Shown: positions 57,001 through 64,000 of the stretch, in pieces | Layout of the letters: every line of letters starts with the position of its first letter | How positions within the stretch are numbered: position 1 is the stretch's first letter | NCBI GenBank assembly: GCA_902826685.1 | Contig: CADEFT010000028.1 | Location: 1 to 64,000 of the forward strand | Origin: an uncultured Acidobacteriota bacterium | GTDB taxonomy: Bacteria; Acidobacteriota; Terriglobia; Bryobacterales; Bryobacteraceae | Length of the DNA stretch: 64,000 bases | Reading direction: 5' to 3' | The notes under the pieces: model-generated | What the model was told of the DNA's origin: nothing | The model's database searches: none | What the model saw: the letters and a program-made list of their open reading frames with translations, nothing else | Position numbers and translations under genes: made by a program

Positions 57001-57261
57001 CACCAGCGCTTCCTTGAACCCGGAAGCCTGCACGCGCAGCGAATACTCGCCCTCGCGCAACTGGCTCACCGTGTAGTTGCCCGCCGAATTCGACTCCGAC
57101 GTGTACACGTAGTTGCTTTCCAGGTGCGTGGCGATAATCTTGGCGCCGGGAACGCTGGCGCCGCTGGAATCGGTGACGTTACCAGTGATGCTGGCAAAGG
57201 TGGTTTGGCCATTGGCGGAAAACGCCGCCGACAACGCCAGAACGAGAACGAGAGATTGCAT
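54001..57261 (-). CDS. Oar-like TonB-dependent receptor with carboxypeptidase-regulatory domain
   Basis: The 1086 aa product has a signal peptide (MQSLVLVLALSAAFSANGQ), a CarboxypepD_reg-like domain (SITGNVTDSSGASVPGAKIIATH, GNYTVSQLREGEYSLRV), a plug with RLEVGAVETMVEVSAG and LKTLPLNTRSLWNFIGLSPGV, and a barrel ending RTGFRIEW, with the terminal aromatic of outer-membrane proteins. It is a paralogue of the receptor at 41148, with the same layout but different barrel. A GAGG ribosome site and TATACT at 57295-57290 lie upstream, the latter 28 bp from the ATG. It is divergent from the NHL-repeat gene across 167 bp. Its substrate is unknown. Confidence 0.9.
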   Translation of the reverse strand: MQSLVLVLALSAAFSANGQTTFASITGNVTDSSGASVPGAKIIATHLESNYVYTSESNSAGNYTVSQLREGEYSLRVQASGFKEALVPKVPLVSLDVRRIDIRLEVGAVETMVEVSAGATLIETETARISDSKSSAQLKTLPLNTRSLWNFIGLSPGVTQAGAGSSTRRFAGSRANQSDASIDGITLSNQYDGTQISPLVSQIESFEEVRVDMANNTAEFGSIGQVTIVSKGGSNDVHGSAFDYYSTPWFRARDPFSPARGTGVRHEPGVSIGGPIYLPKIYNGRNKSFFFYSFETSRGSQVLQLINPTVAPASWRGGNFATANDIRDPFAGNAPFANRVIPASRISPVSQKLQNRFYPLPDGDPERFANRNFNTQLTRPFDPNTYWTSRIDHRFTDRHFVFGRYTWNRSHSRAFESNLPAVGRRWQTRDTRGVNVSYTATIRTNLINEARWGFAWNDNPRHGNLMGMEVLRDLGITGGLAPGVPDINGVPNVSFAGIGLTSITQTAWRHPGFLNFAQQWQDQLSWFRGRHNFKAGVMLARTAFQDQNQSDNLFGNLSFSNRFTNHPYADFLLGVPTTASRAANALFLERVRWSWDFFVTDEYKITPKLTLNLGLRYELHPSWTETGGNQAVFDLGTGKIAVPDGALNKISPLFPRAYADVVEASTLGYHSKLLIRNDTNNLAPRIGAAWRPLGANTVLRAGFGFFYDVVSRAASAGGAPFVVNEPAFTNPTPLPTLMFPRIFPDSVSGPTTVTLPSAIRSDLRDPFSMQYNFTLEHQRWNTGFRASYVGTNTRQGEWGYNANQPVGDERAFVNKPRPFPRYPAITYLSNGAGHQYHSMTLEAERRFARGLGYQVSWVWARDIGDLERGESPEDAYNRRRERSVWLDIPTHRVTGNLIYELPFGKGRKWLSNANAVTRAALGGWEFNAVYSLYSGQFLTPLWTGPDTTGTVFTGSATPAQVTRRPDQLRSANLDPSQRTTERWFDPTAFAAPGLGRFGSSSKGVIFGPGSEIVNAGLAKYFVVKERMRVRLEITATNFFNSPNYANPNTNISNAATIATIGGTSGDVSPLDSSGARSFRTGFRIEW

Positions 57262-57330
57262 CTGGGAACCTCGTAAAGATTTTGGAGCAAGTATATCTCA
57301 AGCGGAATCTGCGTGCTCCGCGCCTGCACT

Positions 57331-57356
57331 CCCCCGAAAGGGGGCCGGTTCCCGGC
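57331..57356. repeat. Two abutting perfect hairpins in the divergent intergenic region
   Basis: CCCCC-GAAA-GGGGG (57331-57344) is a perfect stem with a GAAA tetraloop. It shares its last G with GCCGG-TTC-CCGGC (57344-57356). They lie between the receptor and NHL promoters. No T-run follows, so neither looks like a terminator. The role is unknown; a protein site or REP-like element is possible. The rest of 57262-57428 holds the two promoters. Confidence 0.4.
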
Positions 57357-57366
57357 TGTCAGAAAA

Positions 57367-57396
57367 TTGACACGCTTCCTCTGGCTATGGCATAGT
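57367..57396 (+). promoter_or_regulatory. Promoter TTGACA-N18-CATAGT for the NHL-repeat gene
   Basis: TTGACA (57367-57372) and CATAGT (57391-57396) are 18 bp apart. Transcription would start near 57403 and give a leader of about 26 bases before ATG 57429. The spacing matches three other promoters in this window. Confidence 0.55.
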
Positions 57397-57428
57397 GCGA
57401 GCAAAGACTAAGTCAGCCGGAAATCTCT

Positions 57429-60400
57429 ATGACGATACTATTCGTGTTATTAAGCTTGGTGTATCCCGCCCAAGCGCAAAGCCAGCCGCCAATCTATTCG
57501 GTGCGCAGCATCGCCGGGAGCTACCTCGCCCCCAACCTCACCCCGGCCGCCCAGGCGGCGCTGAACTCGCCCGTCAAGATCATTTCCGACCGTAAAGGCG
57601 GCTATTACATCGCCGGCACGAACCTGATTTACAGCCTCGACCCGGCGGGCCGCGTCTCGGTGATCGCGGGCTCGGAAGGCGCCGACATCTCCTTCAGCAA
57701 TGGAGCTCCGGCCACGCGCGCGTTTTTGTCGGAGATCTGGGACATCGCTTTGAATAAGAAGGGTGAGCTGCACTATGTCGACGCCGAGGCCTGCCTGGTC
57801 CGCAGGATCGATGCCGAAGGTCTGGTCTGGACCGTGGCCGGAAACGGAAGATGTGAGGCGTCGCCGCTACAGAACGTACAGGCGGCCGGAGTTTCACTCG
57901 ACACCCCGCGCGCCATCGCCTTCGATAGTAACGACAACCTGTTTATCTCGGAAACCTTCAATCTCAGGATTCGCATGGTGCAGCCGAACGGCAACTTCAC
58001 TACTTTGGCCGGTAACGGCACCACCAACTTCGGGGAAGAGGGAGCCATCGCCACGTCCACGTCCGTGGTGCTGCCGCAGTTTCTGACAGTGGACTCAAAC
58101 AACAATCTGATCTTCGTCGAGTATGGCTATTGCCGTGTGCGCAAGATCGACCGGAGCAATCCGCAAACGCCGGTTGTCACCACGATTTTCGAGAATCTGC
58201 AGCGAGGCTGCTTCCAGGGCGGCACTAATCCACAGGCGATGTCGCCTATTGGCGTGGCCATATCCGGCGACACCCTGTATGTTTCCGAAGACGGATTCCA
58301 TCGCGTTTCGGCGATGGTGAACAAAGCCACCTTCCGCGTGACGGCGGGAGACGCGGCGGCGTCGGCGGGTTTCGCGGGCGACGGCGGGGCTGGAGCCGCG
58401 GCCCGTCTGAACAGCCCCATGGGTTTGTCGGTGGACGATGCCGGCAATCTGCTGATCGCCGACACCGGCAATCATCGCATCCGTTCGCTTTCGCCGGGCG
58501 GAACCATTCGCACTCTGGCGGGCATCAGCCGCTTCGGCGGAGACAACGGACCGGCCTCCGGCGCCTCGCTGCTGTGGCCCCGCGAACTGGTGTTCGATCG
58601 CTCCGGCAATCTGTTCTTCACCGATGAGTTCAATCACGTGATTCGCAAAATCGACCGCGCGGGCGTCATCACCACTGCCGCCGGTACGCCGGGGATTTCG
58701 GGAAGGGCGGACGGGCCGCCGCGTACCGCGCGGCTCAACCGGCCTCGCGGTCTCGCCGTCGACTCCAAGGGCGTGCTTTACTTCTCCGATTGGGGCTCGG
58801 ACCGCATCCGCAAGGTGGATGTGACCGGCGAGGTCAGCACCATCAATTCCGTCAATGTGACATGGCGCGATCCGGCCGCCATCGCCATTTCTTCCGACGA
58901 CCTGAGGCTTTACGTGGCCGACGCCGGCAATCACCAGGTGCGCGTGATAGACCTGGCCACCTACAATGCCAGGACGATCGCCGGTAACGGCCAGGCGGGC
59001 TTTGCCGGCGATCTGGGGCCCGCCACGCTGGCGCGTCTGTGGCGCCCGGAAGGTCTCACTCTCGACCGGTCGGGCAATCTGCTCATCGCCGATACGCTGA
59101 ACCGCAGGGTCCGCAGAGTCGATCTCTCCACCGGCATCATCGACACCGTGATCGGCAACGGCGAGGCCGATGCCGCGCCCTCCGGTCCCGCGCGGCAATC
59201 GGGTCTGGTGCTGCCGAGCGGACTGGCCGCCGACGCCTCCGGTAACATCATCGTGGCCTCGGCGGTCCGTTCCATCGTTCGCTTCGATGCCGCCAGCGGC
59301 ACCGTGTCGACGATCGCCGGGCGGGATGCCTCGCTCGGTTTCGGCGGCGACGGCGGGCTGGCGAACGCCGCGGCGTTCAGCAATCCCTGGGCCGTGCGCC
59401 TGGATGCGGCGGGCAACATCCTGGTCGCCGATACGGCCAATCATCGGATTCGGATTCTTGAGGCGGTGACGCCGTCGGAAGTGCGCCTCTCGGCCGGCAA
59501 CAATCAGGCGGCGCCGGCCAATGGGGCGGCCGCCGCTCCCCTGCGCGTCCAGGTGCGCAGCCGTACGGGCGTGCCGCTGCCCGGTGTCGCGGTCACCTTC
59601 AGCGTCGTTTCGGGCGGAGCGCGGCTCAGCGGCAGCCGCATCTTCACCGATCGCGAGGGGCTGGCAAGCGTTACCGTCACGATGGGTCCCACTCCCGGGC
59701 CCGTGCAGATTCGCGCCGCGGCCGATGGTGTGGCGCAGCCGGTTACCTTCACGCTGACCGCGCTGGCGGCCCCGTCGATTTCAAGCGGAGGAGTCACCGG
59801 GGCCGGAGAATTGGCGATTTTCACCCCTGGGTCTACCGTTCGCATCCGCGGCGAAAATCTCGCCGCCGCCGCCGCCAGCGGACTCGATAATACGGTTGCC
59901 GGCGCATTGCCCACCTCGCTGGCCGGCACGTGCGTCACCATCGGCGGCCTTCGCGCGCCCCTGCTGCGCGTGGCGCCCACCGAGATCGTGGCCGTGGTGC
60001 CGCGCCTCGACGTTTCGGCTTCGGTGGAGCTGAAGGTGGTGAGCGAGTGCGGCACACCCCTCGAGTTCGCCTCGCAGGGAACGCTGGTCAAGCTGGCCGC
60101 CGCGGCTCCCGAATTCCTGCCCTCTACGCAAACGCTTTCACCCGGCGCGGCGGTAACCCTGCTGGCATTGGGTCTCGGCGATACCGATCCGTCCGTGGAA
60201 CCGGGCAGCCTTCCCGCCGGACCCGCGCCCATCGTCCAGCCGTTCACGTTTCGTCTGCGCGACACCGCGATTCCCGCCGCCCACGTGGAATACATTGGCC
60301 TTTCGGCCACCACGCATGGCGTCTATGAAGTGCGCTTCCGCGTTCCCGAGGATACCGAACCCGGCGACGCCACGCTGACCCTCACCGTGGGCGACGCCAC

Positions 60401-60434
60401 CAGCCCGCCGCTCGCCCTCGGCCCGCTACAATAA
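57429..60434 (+). CDS. Secreted NHL-repeat protein with Ig-like and TIGR03437-type C-terminal domains
   Basis: The 1001 aa product has a signal peptide (MTILFVLLSLVYPAQA). Residues ~40-690 are a run of NHL repeats (for example NLLIADTGNHRIRSLSPGGTI, LRLYVADAGNHQVRVIDLA, NILVADTANHRIRIL) that should make one or two beta-propellers. A bacterial Ig-like domain follows (VQVRSRTGVPLPGVAVTFSVVSGGARLSG). The final ~230 residues (ISSGGVTGAGELAIFTPGSTVRIRGENL onward) resemble the TIGR03437 domain typical of Solibacter. It is probably an extracellular binding or surface protein. nadE follows after 10 bp but is unlikely to share its function. Confidence 0.85.
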   Translation: MTILFVLLSLVYPAQAQSQPPIYSVRSIAGSYLAPNLTPAAQAALNSPVKIISDRKGGYYIAGTNLIYSLDPAGRVSVIAGSEGADISFSNGAPATRAFLSEIWDIALNKKGELHYVDAEACLVRRIDAEGLVWTVAGNGRCEASPLQNVQAAGVSLDTPRAIAFDSNDNLFISETFNLRIRMVQPNGNFTTLAGNGTTNFGEEGAIATSTSVVLPQFLTVDSNNNLIFVEYGYCRVRKIDRSNPQTPVVTTIFENLQRGCFQGGTNPQAMSPIGVAISGDTLYVSEDGFHRVSAMVNKATFRVTAGDAAASAGFAGDGGAGAAARLNSPMGLSVDDAGNLLIADTGNHRIRSLSPGGTIRTLAGISRFGGDNGPASGASLLWPRELVFDRSGNLFFTDEFNHVIRKIDRAGVITTAAGTPGISGRADGPPRTARLNRPRGLAVDSKGVLYFSDWGSDRIRKVDVTGEVSTINSVNVTWRDPAAIAISSDDLRLYVADAGNHQVRVIDLATYNARTIAGNGQAGFAGDLGPATLARLWRPEGLTLDRSGNLLIADTLNRRVRRVDLSTGIIDTVIGNGEADAAPSGPARQSGLVLPSGLAADASGNIIVASAVRSIVRFDAASGTVSTIAGRDASLGFGGDGGLANAAAFSNPWAVRLDAAGNILVADTANHRIRILEAVTPSEVRLSAGNNQAAPANGAAAAPLRVQVRSRTGVPLPGVAVTFSVVSGGARLSGSRIFTDREGLASVTVTMGPTPGPVQIRAAADGVAQPVTFTLTALAAPSISSGGVTGAGELAIFTPGSTVRIRGENLAAAAASGLDNTVAGALPTSLAGTCVTIGGLRAPLLRVAPTEIVAVVPRLDVSASVELKVVSECGTPLEFASQGTLVKLAAAAPEFLPSTQTLSPGAAVTLLALGLGDTDPSVEPGSLPAGPAPIVQPFTFRLRDTAIPAAHVEYIGLSATTHGVYEVRFRVPEDTEPGDATLTLTVGDATSPPLALGPLQ

Positions 60435-60444
60435 AAGCCTCCGC

Positions 60445-62100
60445 ATGCGCATCGCCCTCGGCCAGATCAACGCTACCGTCGGCGACTTGAACGGCAATGT
60501 CGACCGCATGGTCCGTCAAGCGACGGCCGCCGTGCGCGGCGGCGCCGAAATCGTCGTCTTTCCGGAGCTCTCACTTAACGGCTACCCGCCGCGCGACCTG
60601 GTGGAAAAGCCATCCTTCTTAGACCGCACGCAGGAAGCGCTGGCGCGCCTGGCGCGCGAAACCGCGCAGTTTCCCATCGCCCTGGTGGTGGGCTTCGTGG
60701 CCCCGGCCGATTCCTCGGTCGGCAAGCGCGCCGCCAACGCCGCCTGTGTGCTTTCCCGCGGCCAGACCGTTTTCGAGCAGCGCAAGATGCTGCTGCCCAC
60801 CTACGACGTCTTCGACGAATCGCGCTACTTCCAGCCCGCCGAGAAGCAAAAACTGTGGATCTGGAAGGGCCGCAAGATCGCCCTTACGATCTGCGAGGAC
60901 GCCTGGAACGACACCCAGTTCTGGGAGCGCCGCCTCTATACGCGCGACCCCGTGGATGAGCTGGCCGACGAAGGCGCCGGGATTCTCATCTCCATCAACG
61001 CCTCGCCCTACCACATGGGGAAACGAACCCAGCGCATGGAAGTTTTCCAGGCGGCGGCCAAACGGCACGCGCTGCCGGTAATCTATGTGAACCAGGTCGG
61101 CGGTAACGATCAACTGGTTTTCGACGGCTCGAGTTTCGCGCTCACGGCCACGGGCGAACCGCTGGCCACCTGCCCCTCGTTCGCCGAGTCGCTGGTGGTC
61201 TTCGATGCGGACGCGCGGCCGCAGCAGTCGAACCTGTGCGCCAATCTCAACGACGAATGCGAGGCGGTCTACGAAGCGCTGGTGCTCGGCACCCGCGACT
61301 ATATCCGCAAGTGCGGCTTCGCTCGGGTCATCATCGGTCTTTCGGGCGGCATCGATTCCTCGCTCACCGCCGTGCTGGCCGTCGATGCGGTGGGCAGGGA
61401 AAACGTTGTCGGTGTGGCGATGCCCGGGCCATTTTCTTCCGGTCATTCGCTCACCGATGCGCGCGCGATGGCGGAGAACCTCGGCATCCGGTTTGAAGTG
61501 TGCCCCATCAACGATACCTACCACGCGTTCCTTGGCACGCTCGAACCCGTGTTTGCCGGCCGCCAGCCCGACGTGACGGAAGAGAATCTGCAATCGCGGC
61601 TTCGCGGCGCGACGCTGATGGCGCTGTCGAACAAGTTCGGCTCGCTGGTGTTGACCACCGGCAACAAGAGCGAAATCGCCGTCGGTTATTGCACCCTGTA
61701 TGGCGATATGTGCGGCGGGCTCGCCGTCATCAGCGACGTTCCGAAGACCCTGGTCTATCAGCTCTCGCGGGTGGGCAACCGGCGCCACAACAACGCCATT
61801 CCCGAAAGCGTGTTCACCAAGCCGCCTTCGGCCGAACTGCGTCCCGATCAGAAAGACACCGATTCGCTGCCTGAGTACGACGTGCTCGACCGCATTCTGA
61901 AAGCCTACGTCGAGGACATGCTGTCGCCCCAGCAGATCGCCGATACGCTTCAATACCCCATCGCGCTGGTGCGTGACATCGTGGGCAAGGTCGATCGTAA
62001 TGAGTACAAGCGCCAGCAGGCGGCACCGGGGTTGAAGGTCACCACCAAGGCCTTCGGCATCGGGCGGCGCTTCCCCATCGCGCAGAAGTTTTTCGAATAG
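60445..62100 (+). CDS. nadE: Glutamine-dependent NAD+ synthetase
   Basis: The 551 aa enzyme makes NAD from deamido-NAD, ATP and glutamine. The N-terminal nitrilase-type glutaminase has the triad E41 (FPELSLNGYPP), K114 (EQRKMLLPTYDVFDE) and C150 (LTICEDAW). The synthetase domain has the ATP loop SGGIDS at residues 300-305, and STGNKSE-type (TTGNKSEIAVGYCTLYGD) and YDVLDRIL motifs. Length fits the two-domain form. TACAAT (60427-60432) ends 12 bp before the ATG. It converges on the M28 peptidase gene with a 4 bp gap. Confidence 0.95.
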   Translation: MRIALGQINATVGDLNGNVDRMVRQATAAVRGGAEIVVFPELSLNGYPPRDLVEKPSFLDRTQEALARLARETAQFPIALVVGFVAPADSSVGKRAANAACVLSRGQTVFEQRKMLLPTYDVFDESRYFQPAEKQKLWIWKGRKIALTICEDAWNDTQFWERRLYTRDPVDELADEGAGILISINASPYHMGKRTQRMEVFQAAAKRHALPVIYVNQVGGNDQLVFDGSSFALTATGEPLATCPSFAESLVVFDADARPQQSNLCANLNDECEAVYEALVLGTRDYIRKCGFARVIIGLSGGIDSSLTAVLAVDAVGRENVVGVAMPGPFSSGHSLTDARAMAENLGIRFEVCPINDTYHAFLGTLEPVFAGRQPDVTEENLQSRLRGATLMALSNKFGSLVLTTGNKSEIAVGYCTLYGDMCGGLAVISDVPKTLVYQLSRVGNRRHNNAIPESVFTKPPSAELRPDQKDTDSLPEYDVLDRILKAYVEDMLSPQQIADTLQYPIALVRDIVGKVDRNEYKRQQAAPGLKVTTKAFGIGRRFPIAQKFFE

Positions 62101-62104
62101 CCCG

Positions 62105-63739
62105 TCAATCGGGTTCGGGCACGGGACGCTTTTTCAGAAACTCCGGCCTGGACGGCTGCTGCGCCAGATCCCAGCTCATCTGGTGTACCAGCCGCGCAAT
62201 GCGCTCCGCCTTGGCGTAGTCGATCCGTTCCGGCCTGTCGTTGATTGTGTGGTAATCCGGATGCAGCCCGGTGTGGAACCAGATGGCCGGCACACCATTA
62301 TTCAGGAACGGCCAGTGATCGCTGCGGCGCAGCAGATTCGACGCGTTGTTGTCATAGCGGAAGCGCAACTGCAAATCGAAAGAGCCGTTGGCCGCCGTCA
62401 CCGACTTGCGCAGATCCGGGCTATAGCTGGTGCCGATGATATTCACCGCGTTGGCATTCGAAGCCGCCGTTTGCACCGCCAGGCCGCGAAATCGCGCGCC
62501 GGCCGATTCCGTCACTTCCTCGCTGCGGCCGATCATGTCCATGTTCAGAACCGCCACCGTCCGGTCGAGCGGCATGGGCGGCCTCTCGATCCACGCCCAG
62601 GCGCCCAGCAGCGGACCGCAGCAGCGTTCTTCCGAACCCCAGGCGGCGAAGATCACCGTCCGCTTCGGACGCTGGCCGGCGCGCGCGGCCAGTGCGTAAG
62701 CCTCGGCGATTTCAAGCAGCGCCACCGTGCCCGAACCGTTGTCGTCGGCGCCGTTATAGATGGCCGCGCCTTCGGCCCCGTTGTGGTCGTAGTGAGCCGA
62801 TACGATGACCGCTTCGTTCTTCAACCGCGGGTCCGAGCCTTCGATCTTCGCCACCACGCTGCGGTCGTCCACCAGGTGGCGCTTCAAGCGCACCGTCATT
62901 TCCACCTCGCCATCCAGCGCGACCGCCGGAAAGCTGCCGCGCGAAGCCTGCTCCACCAGTTCGCGGAGGCTGCGCGCACCGAGCAAGGTCTGCGCCGCCG
63001 ATTGCGAAATCGCGGCCACGGGGATGCGCAGCCGGCCGGCTTGGCTGGTGAGCGCATACCGCTTCAGATGCGGAAGCGTATCGGGCCAATAGGCATGGGC
63101 GTTTCCGGCGAAGCGTTCCACGCCGTCGCCCACGTCGCGTGGATTTACGAACAGCACGCCCGCCGCGCCGCGCTCCTGCACGTTCAATGCCTTGCGCATC
63201 GGATCGGAATGAACGGAATGGACCACGCCATCGAAAATGCTCTTGGGATCGTCCGGGCCCGGCTCGCCCTCGAGCATCAGCAGAATCCGTCCCCGCAGGT
63301 CCGGCGATTGCAGGTCGTTCCACCCAAGCGCCGGCGCCGTAATGCCGAAACCTGTGAAGACAGCCGTGCCGTGCGCCTTCGCGCTCGGGCTGAAGAACAA
63401 GGGCATCGAATCTTCGAATATCGTCGCCTCGGTCTCGATTCCATTCGATTTCAGCCGCACCAGGTTGCCCGCCGCCAGTTCGCTCCATTGCAGCGTGAAG
63501 CGGTGTTCAAAAGAATTCTCCGGCCCGGCGGGCTTCAGGCCCAGGCGCCGGAACCGCGCTTCGAGGAACTTCGCCGCCTGCAGATATTCCGGCGATCCGG
63601 TGAGGCGTCCGCGCATCGAATCCCCGGCCAGAAAGTGCAGGTCCGCTTCCAGATCCTGGCGGACGATCGACTCATTCTCCGGCGCCCTGGACTGCGCCAA
63701 CAGGATCGCGGGCGCGAGCATCAGCGTGAGGAATCGCAT
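62105..63739 (-). CDS. Secreted M28 zinc aminopeptidase with PA domain
   Basis: The 544 aa product begins with a signal peptide (MRFLTLMLAPAILLAQ). A PA-domain insert lies in the middle (TGFGITAPALGWNDLQ, AAGVLFVNPRDVGDG). The M28 catalytic part has the zinc ligands in order: SAHYDHNG (His, Asp), GADDNGSGTVALLEIA (Asp), WGSEERCCGP (catalytic Glu pair), NMDMIGR (Asp) and HPDYHTINDRPERIDY (His). It removes N-terminal amino acids from peptides in the periplasm or outside. TATCCT on the minus strand ends 6 bp before the ATG at 63739. Confidence 0.92.
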   Translation of the reverse strand: MRFLTLMLAPAILLAQSRAPENESIVRQDLEADLHFLAGDSMRGRLTGSPEYLQAAKFLEARFRRLGLKPAGPENSFEHRFTLQWSELAAGNLVRLKSNGIETEATIFEDSMPLFFSPSAKAHGTAVFTGFGITAPALGWNDLQSPDLRGRILLMLEGEPGPDDPKSIFDGVVHSVHSDPMRKALNVQERGAAGVLFVNPRDVGDGVERFAGNAHAYWPDTLPHLKRYALTSQAGRLRIPVAAISQSAAQTLLGARSLRELVEQASRGSFPAVALDGEVEMTVRLKRHLVDDRSVVAKIEGSDPRLKNEAVIVSAHYDHNGAEGAAIYNGADDNGSGTVALLEIAEAYALAARAGQRPKRTVIFAAWGSEERCCGPLLGAWAWIERPPMPLDRTVAVLNMDMIGRSEEVTESAGARFRGLAVQTAASNANAVNIIGTSYSPDLRKSVTAANGSFDLQLRFRYDNNASNLLRRSDHWPFLNNGVPAIWFHTGLHPDYHTINDRPERIDYAKAERIARLVHQMSWDLAQQPSRPEFLKKRPVPEPD

Positions 63740-63745
63740 TCGTTC

Positions 63746-63768
63746 AGGATACCCGTCTCGGCTAGAAT
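63746..63768. promoter_or_regulatory. Divergent -10-like hexamers for the M28 peptidase and dehydrogenase genes
   Basis: The 35 bp between the divergent starts hold TATCCT on the minus strand (63751-63746), ending 6 bp before ATG 63739. TAGAAT on the plus strand (63763-63768) ends 6 bp before ATG 63775. Both place the transcript start on or next to the start codon. No -35 boxes are convincing. Confidence 0.45.
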
Positions 63769-63774
63769 ACCGGG

Positions 63775-64000
63775 ATGCCTCGTGTTGTGATTCCCGATGA
63801 CGCTCCTGTGGTGATGGGGTCGGCCAGCGCGTATCCTGCCTTCGCCGCCCGTCTTGAGACCGGCTACTTCGATACGCTGCCGGGCGAGGCGCTGGCGGAG
63901 CGCTGCCGCGAGGCCGAGGTGGTCGTCAACATCCGCTCTTCCTCCCGATTCACCGATGCCGTGATGGCCCAATGTCCCTCGCTGCGCCAGATTTCGATCT
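63775..64000 (+). CDS. Start of a probable D-2-hydroxyacid dehydrogenase (partial)
   Basis: The frame from ATG 63775 runs to the window edge and encodes about 75 residues: MPRVVIPDDAPVVMGSASAYP, then YFDTLPGEALAERCREAEVVVNIRSSSRFTDAVM and CPSLRQISI. The alternation of a short strand, a loss-of-choice 'AEVVVNIRSSSRF' segment and 'CPSLRQIS' matches the N-terminal substrate domain of the D-isomer-specific 2-hydroxyacid dehydrogenases. NAD-binding and catalytic His/Glu lie beyond the window, so the assignment is provisional. Confidence 0.65.
   Translation, partial: MPRVVIPDDAPVVMGSASAYPAFAARLETGYFDTLPGEALAERCREAEVVVNIRSSSRFTDAVMAQCPSLRQISI

Noticed and set aside
62101..62133. Terminator after nadE (CCCG-TCAAT-CGGG then T-run)
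   Set aside because: The stem is only four bp and the T-run is 16 bp away, inside the converging M28 gene.

Overview
The window is a G+C-rich, gene-dense bacterial chromosome segment, most probably from an acidobacterium of the Solibacter/Bryobacter group (Bryobacteraceae). The inference rests on gene content: a DUF1501 + DUF1549/DUF1553 cytochrome-type pair, two Oar-like TonB-dependent receptors with N-terminal carboxypeptidase-regulatory domains, a MacB-like permease with no ATPase beside it (ADOP type), an OmpR-type winged-helix/TPR one-component regulator, and an NHL-repeat protein ending in a domain that resembles the Solibacter-type TIGR03437 C-terminal domain. No rRNA, tRNA, CRISPR array, insertion sequence or prophage was seen.

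Layout. 1-860: decayed, rearranged DNA holding remnants of a PIN-domain gene, a second copy of the 3' part of DUF1501, and a GNAT acetyltransferase. 861-9717 (minus): a probable six-gene unit read from the right: SRPBCC membrane protein, enolase-superfamily enzyme, MFS transporter, SGNH hydrolase, DUF1549/DUF1553 haem protein, DUF1501 protein. 9798-13746 (plus): acetamidase/formamidase-like protein, winged-helix/TPR regulator, MFS transporter. 13725-17321 (minus): GT4 glycosyltransferase and a membrane-anchored spermidine-synthase-like protein. 17354-19794 (plus): B3-type metallo-beta-lactamase and a DPP3-like metallopeptidase. 19791-23965 (minus): three tightly overlapping genes of unknown function followed by a secreted protein with five PPC-like repeats. 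24027-24744 (minus): thiS and a Uma2 nuclease.

24815-37742 (plus) is a respiratory complex I operon with nuoA, C, D, E, F, G, H, J, K, L, M and N in order but with neither nuoB nor nuoI. A HEPN gene and an unknown partner gene are attached to its 3' end by GTGA overlaps. 38521-46526: an exported SelA-like PLP enzyme (minus), then on plus a PHM/DBH-like copper-site protein, a TonB-dependent receptor, a sulfite-oxidase-like molybdoenzyme and a TPR protein. 46512-57261 (minus): ADOP permease, anmK, mutS, a glutamate-dehydrogenase-family enzyme and a second TonB-dependent receptor. 57429-62100 (plus): NHL/Ig-like secreted protein and nadE. 62105-63739 (minus): M28 peptidase. The window ends inside the start of a probable 2-hydroxyacid dehydrogenase.

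The strongest leads are the nuo operon without nuoB/nuoI, the unknown cassette at 21.7-24.0 kb, the HEPN pair joined to nuoN, a B3 beta-lactamase with Glu in place of the first zinc-binding His, paired GAAC-NN-GTTC palindromes between the SRPBCC and acetamidase genes, and a recurring -10-like hexamer 5-12 bp before many start codons, which suggests widespread leaderless transcription. All assignments come from reading motifs by eye; no database search was run.
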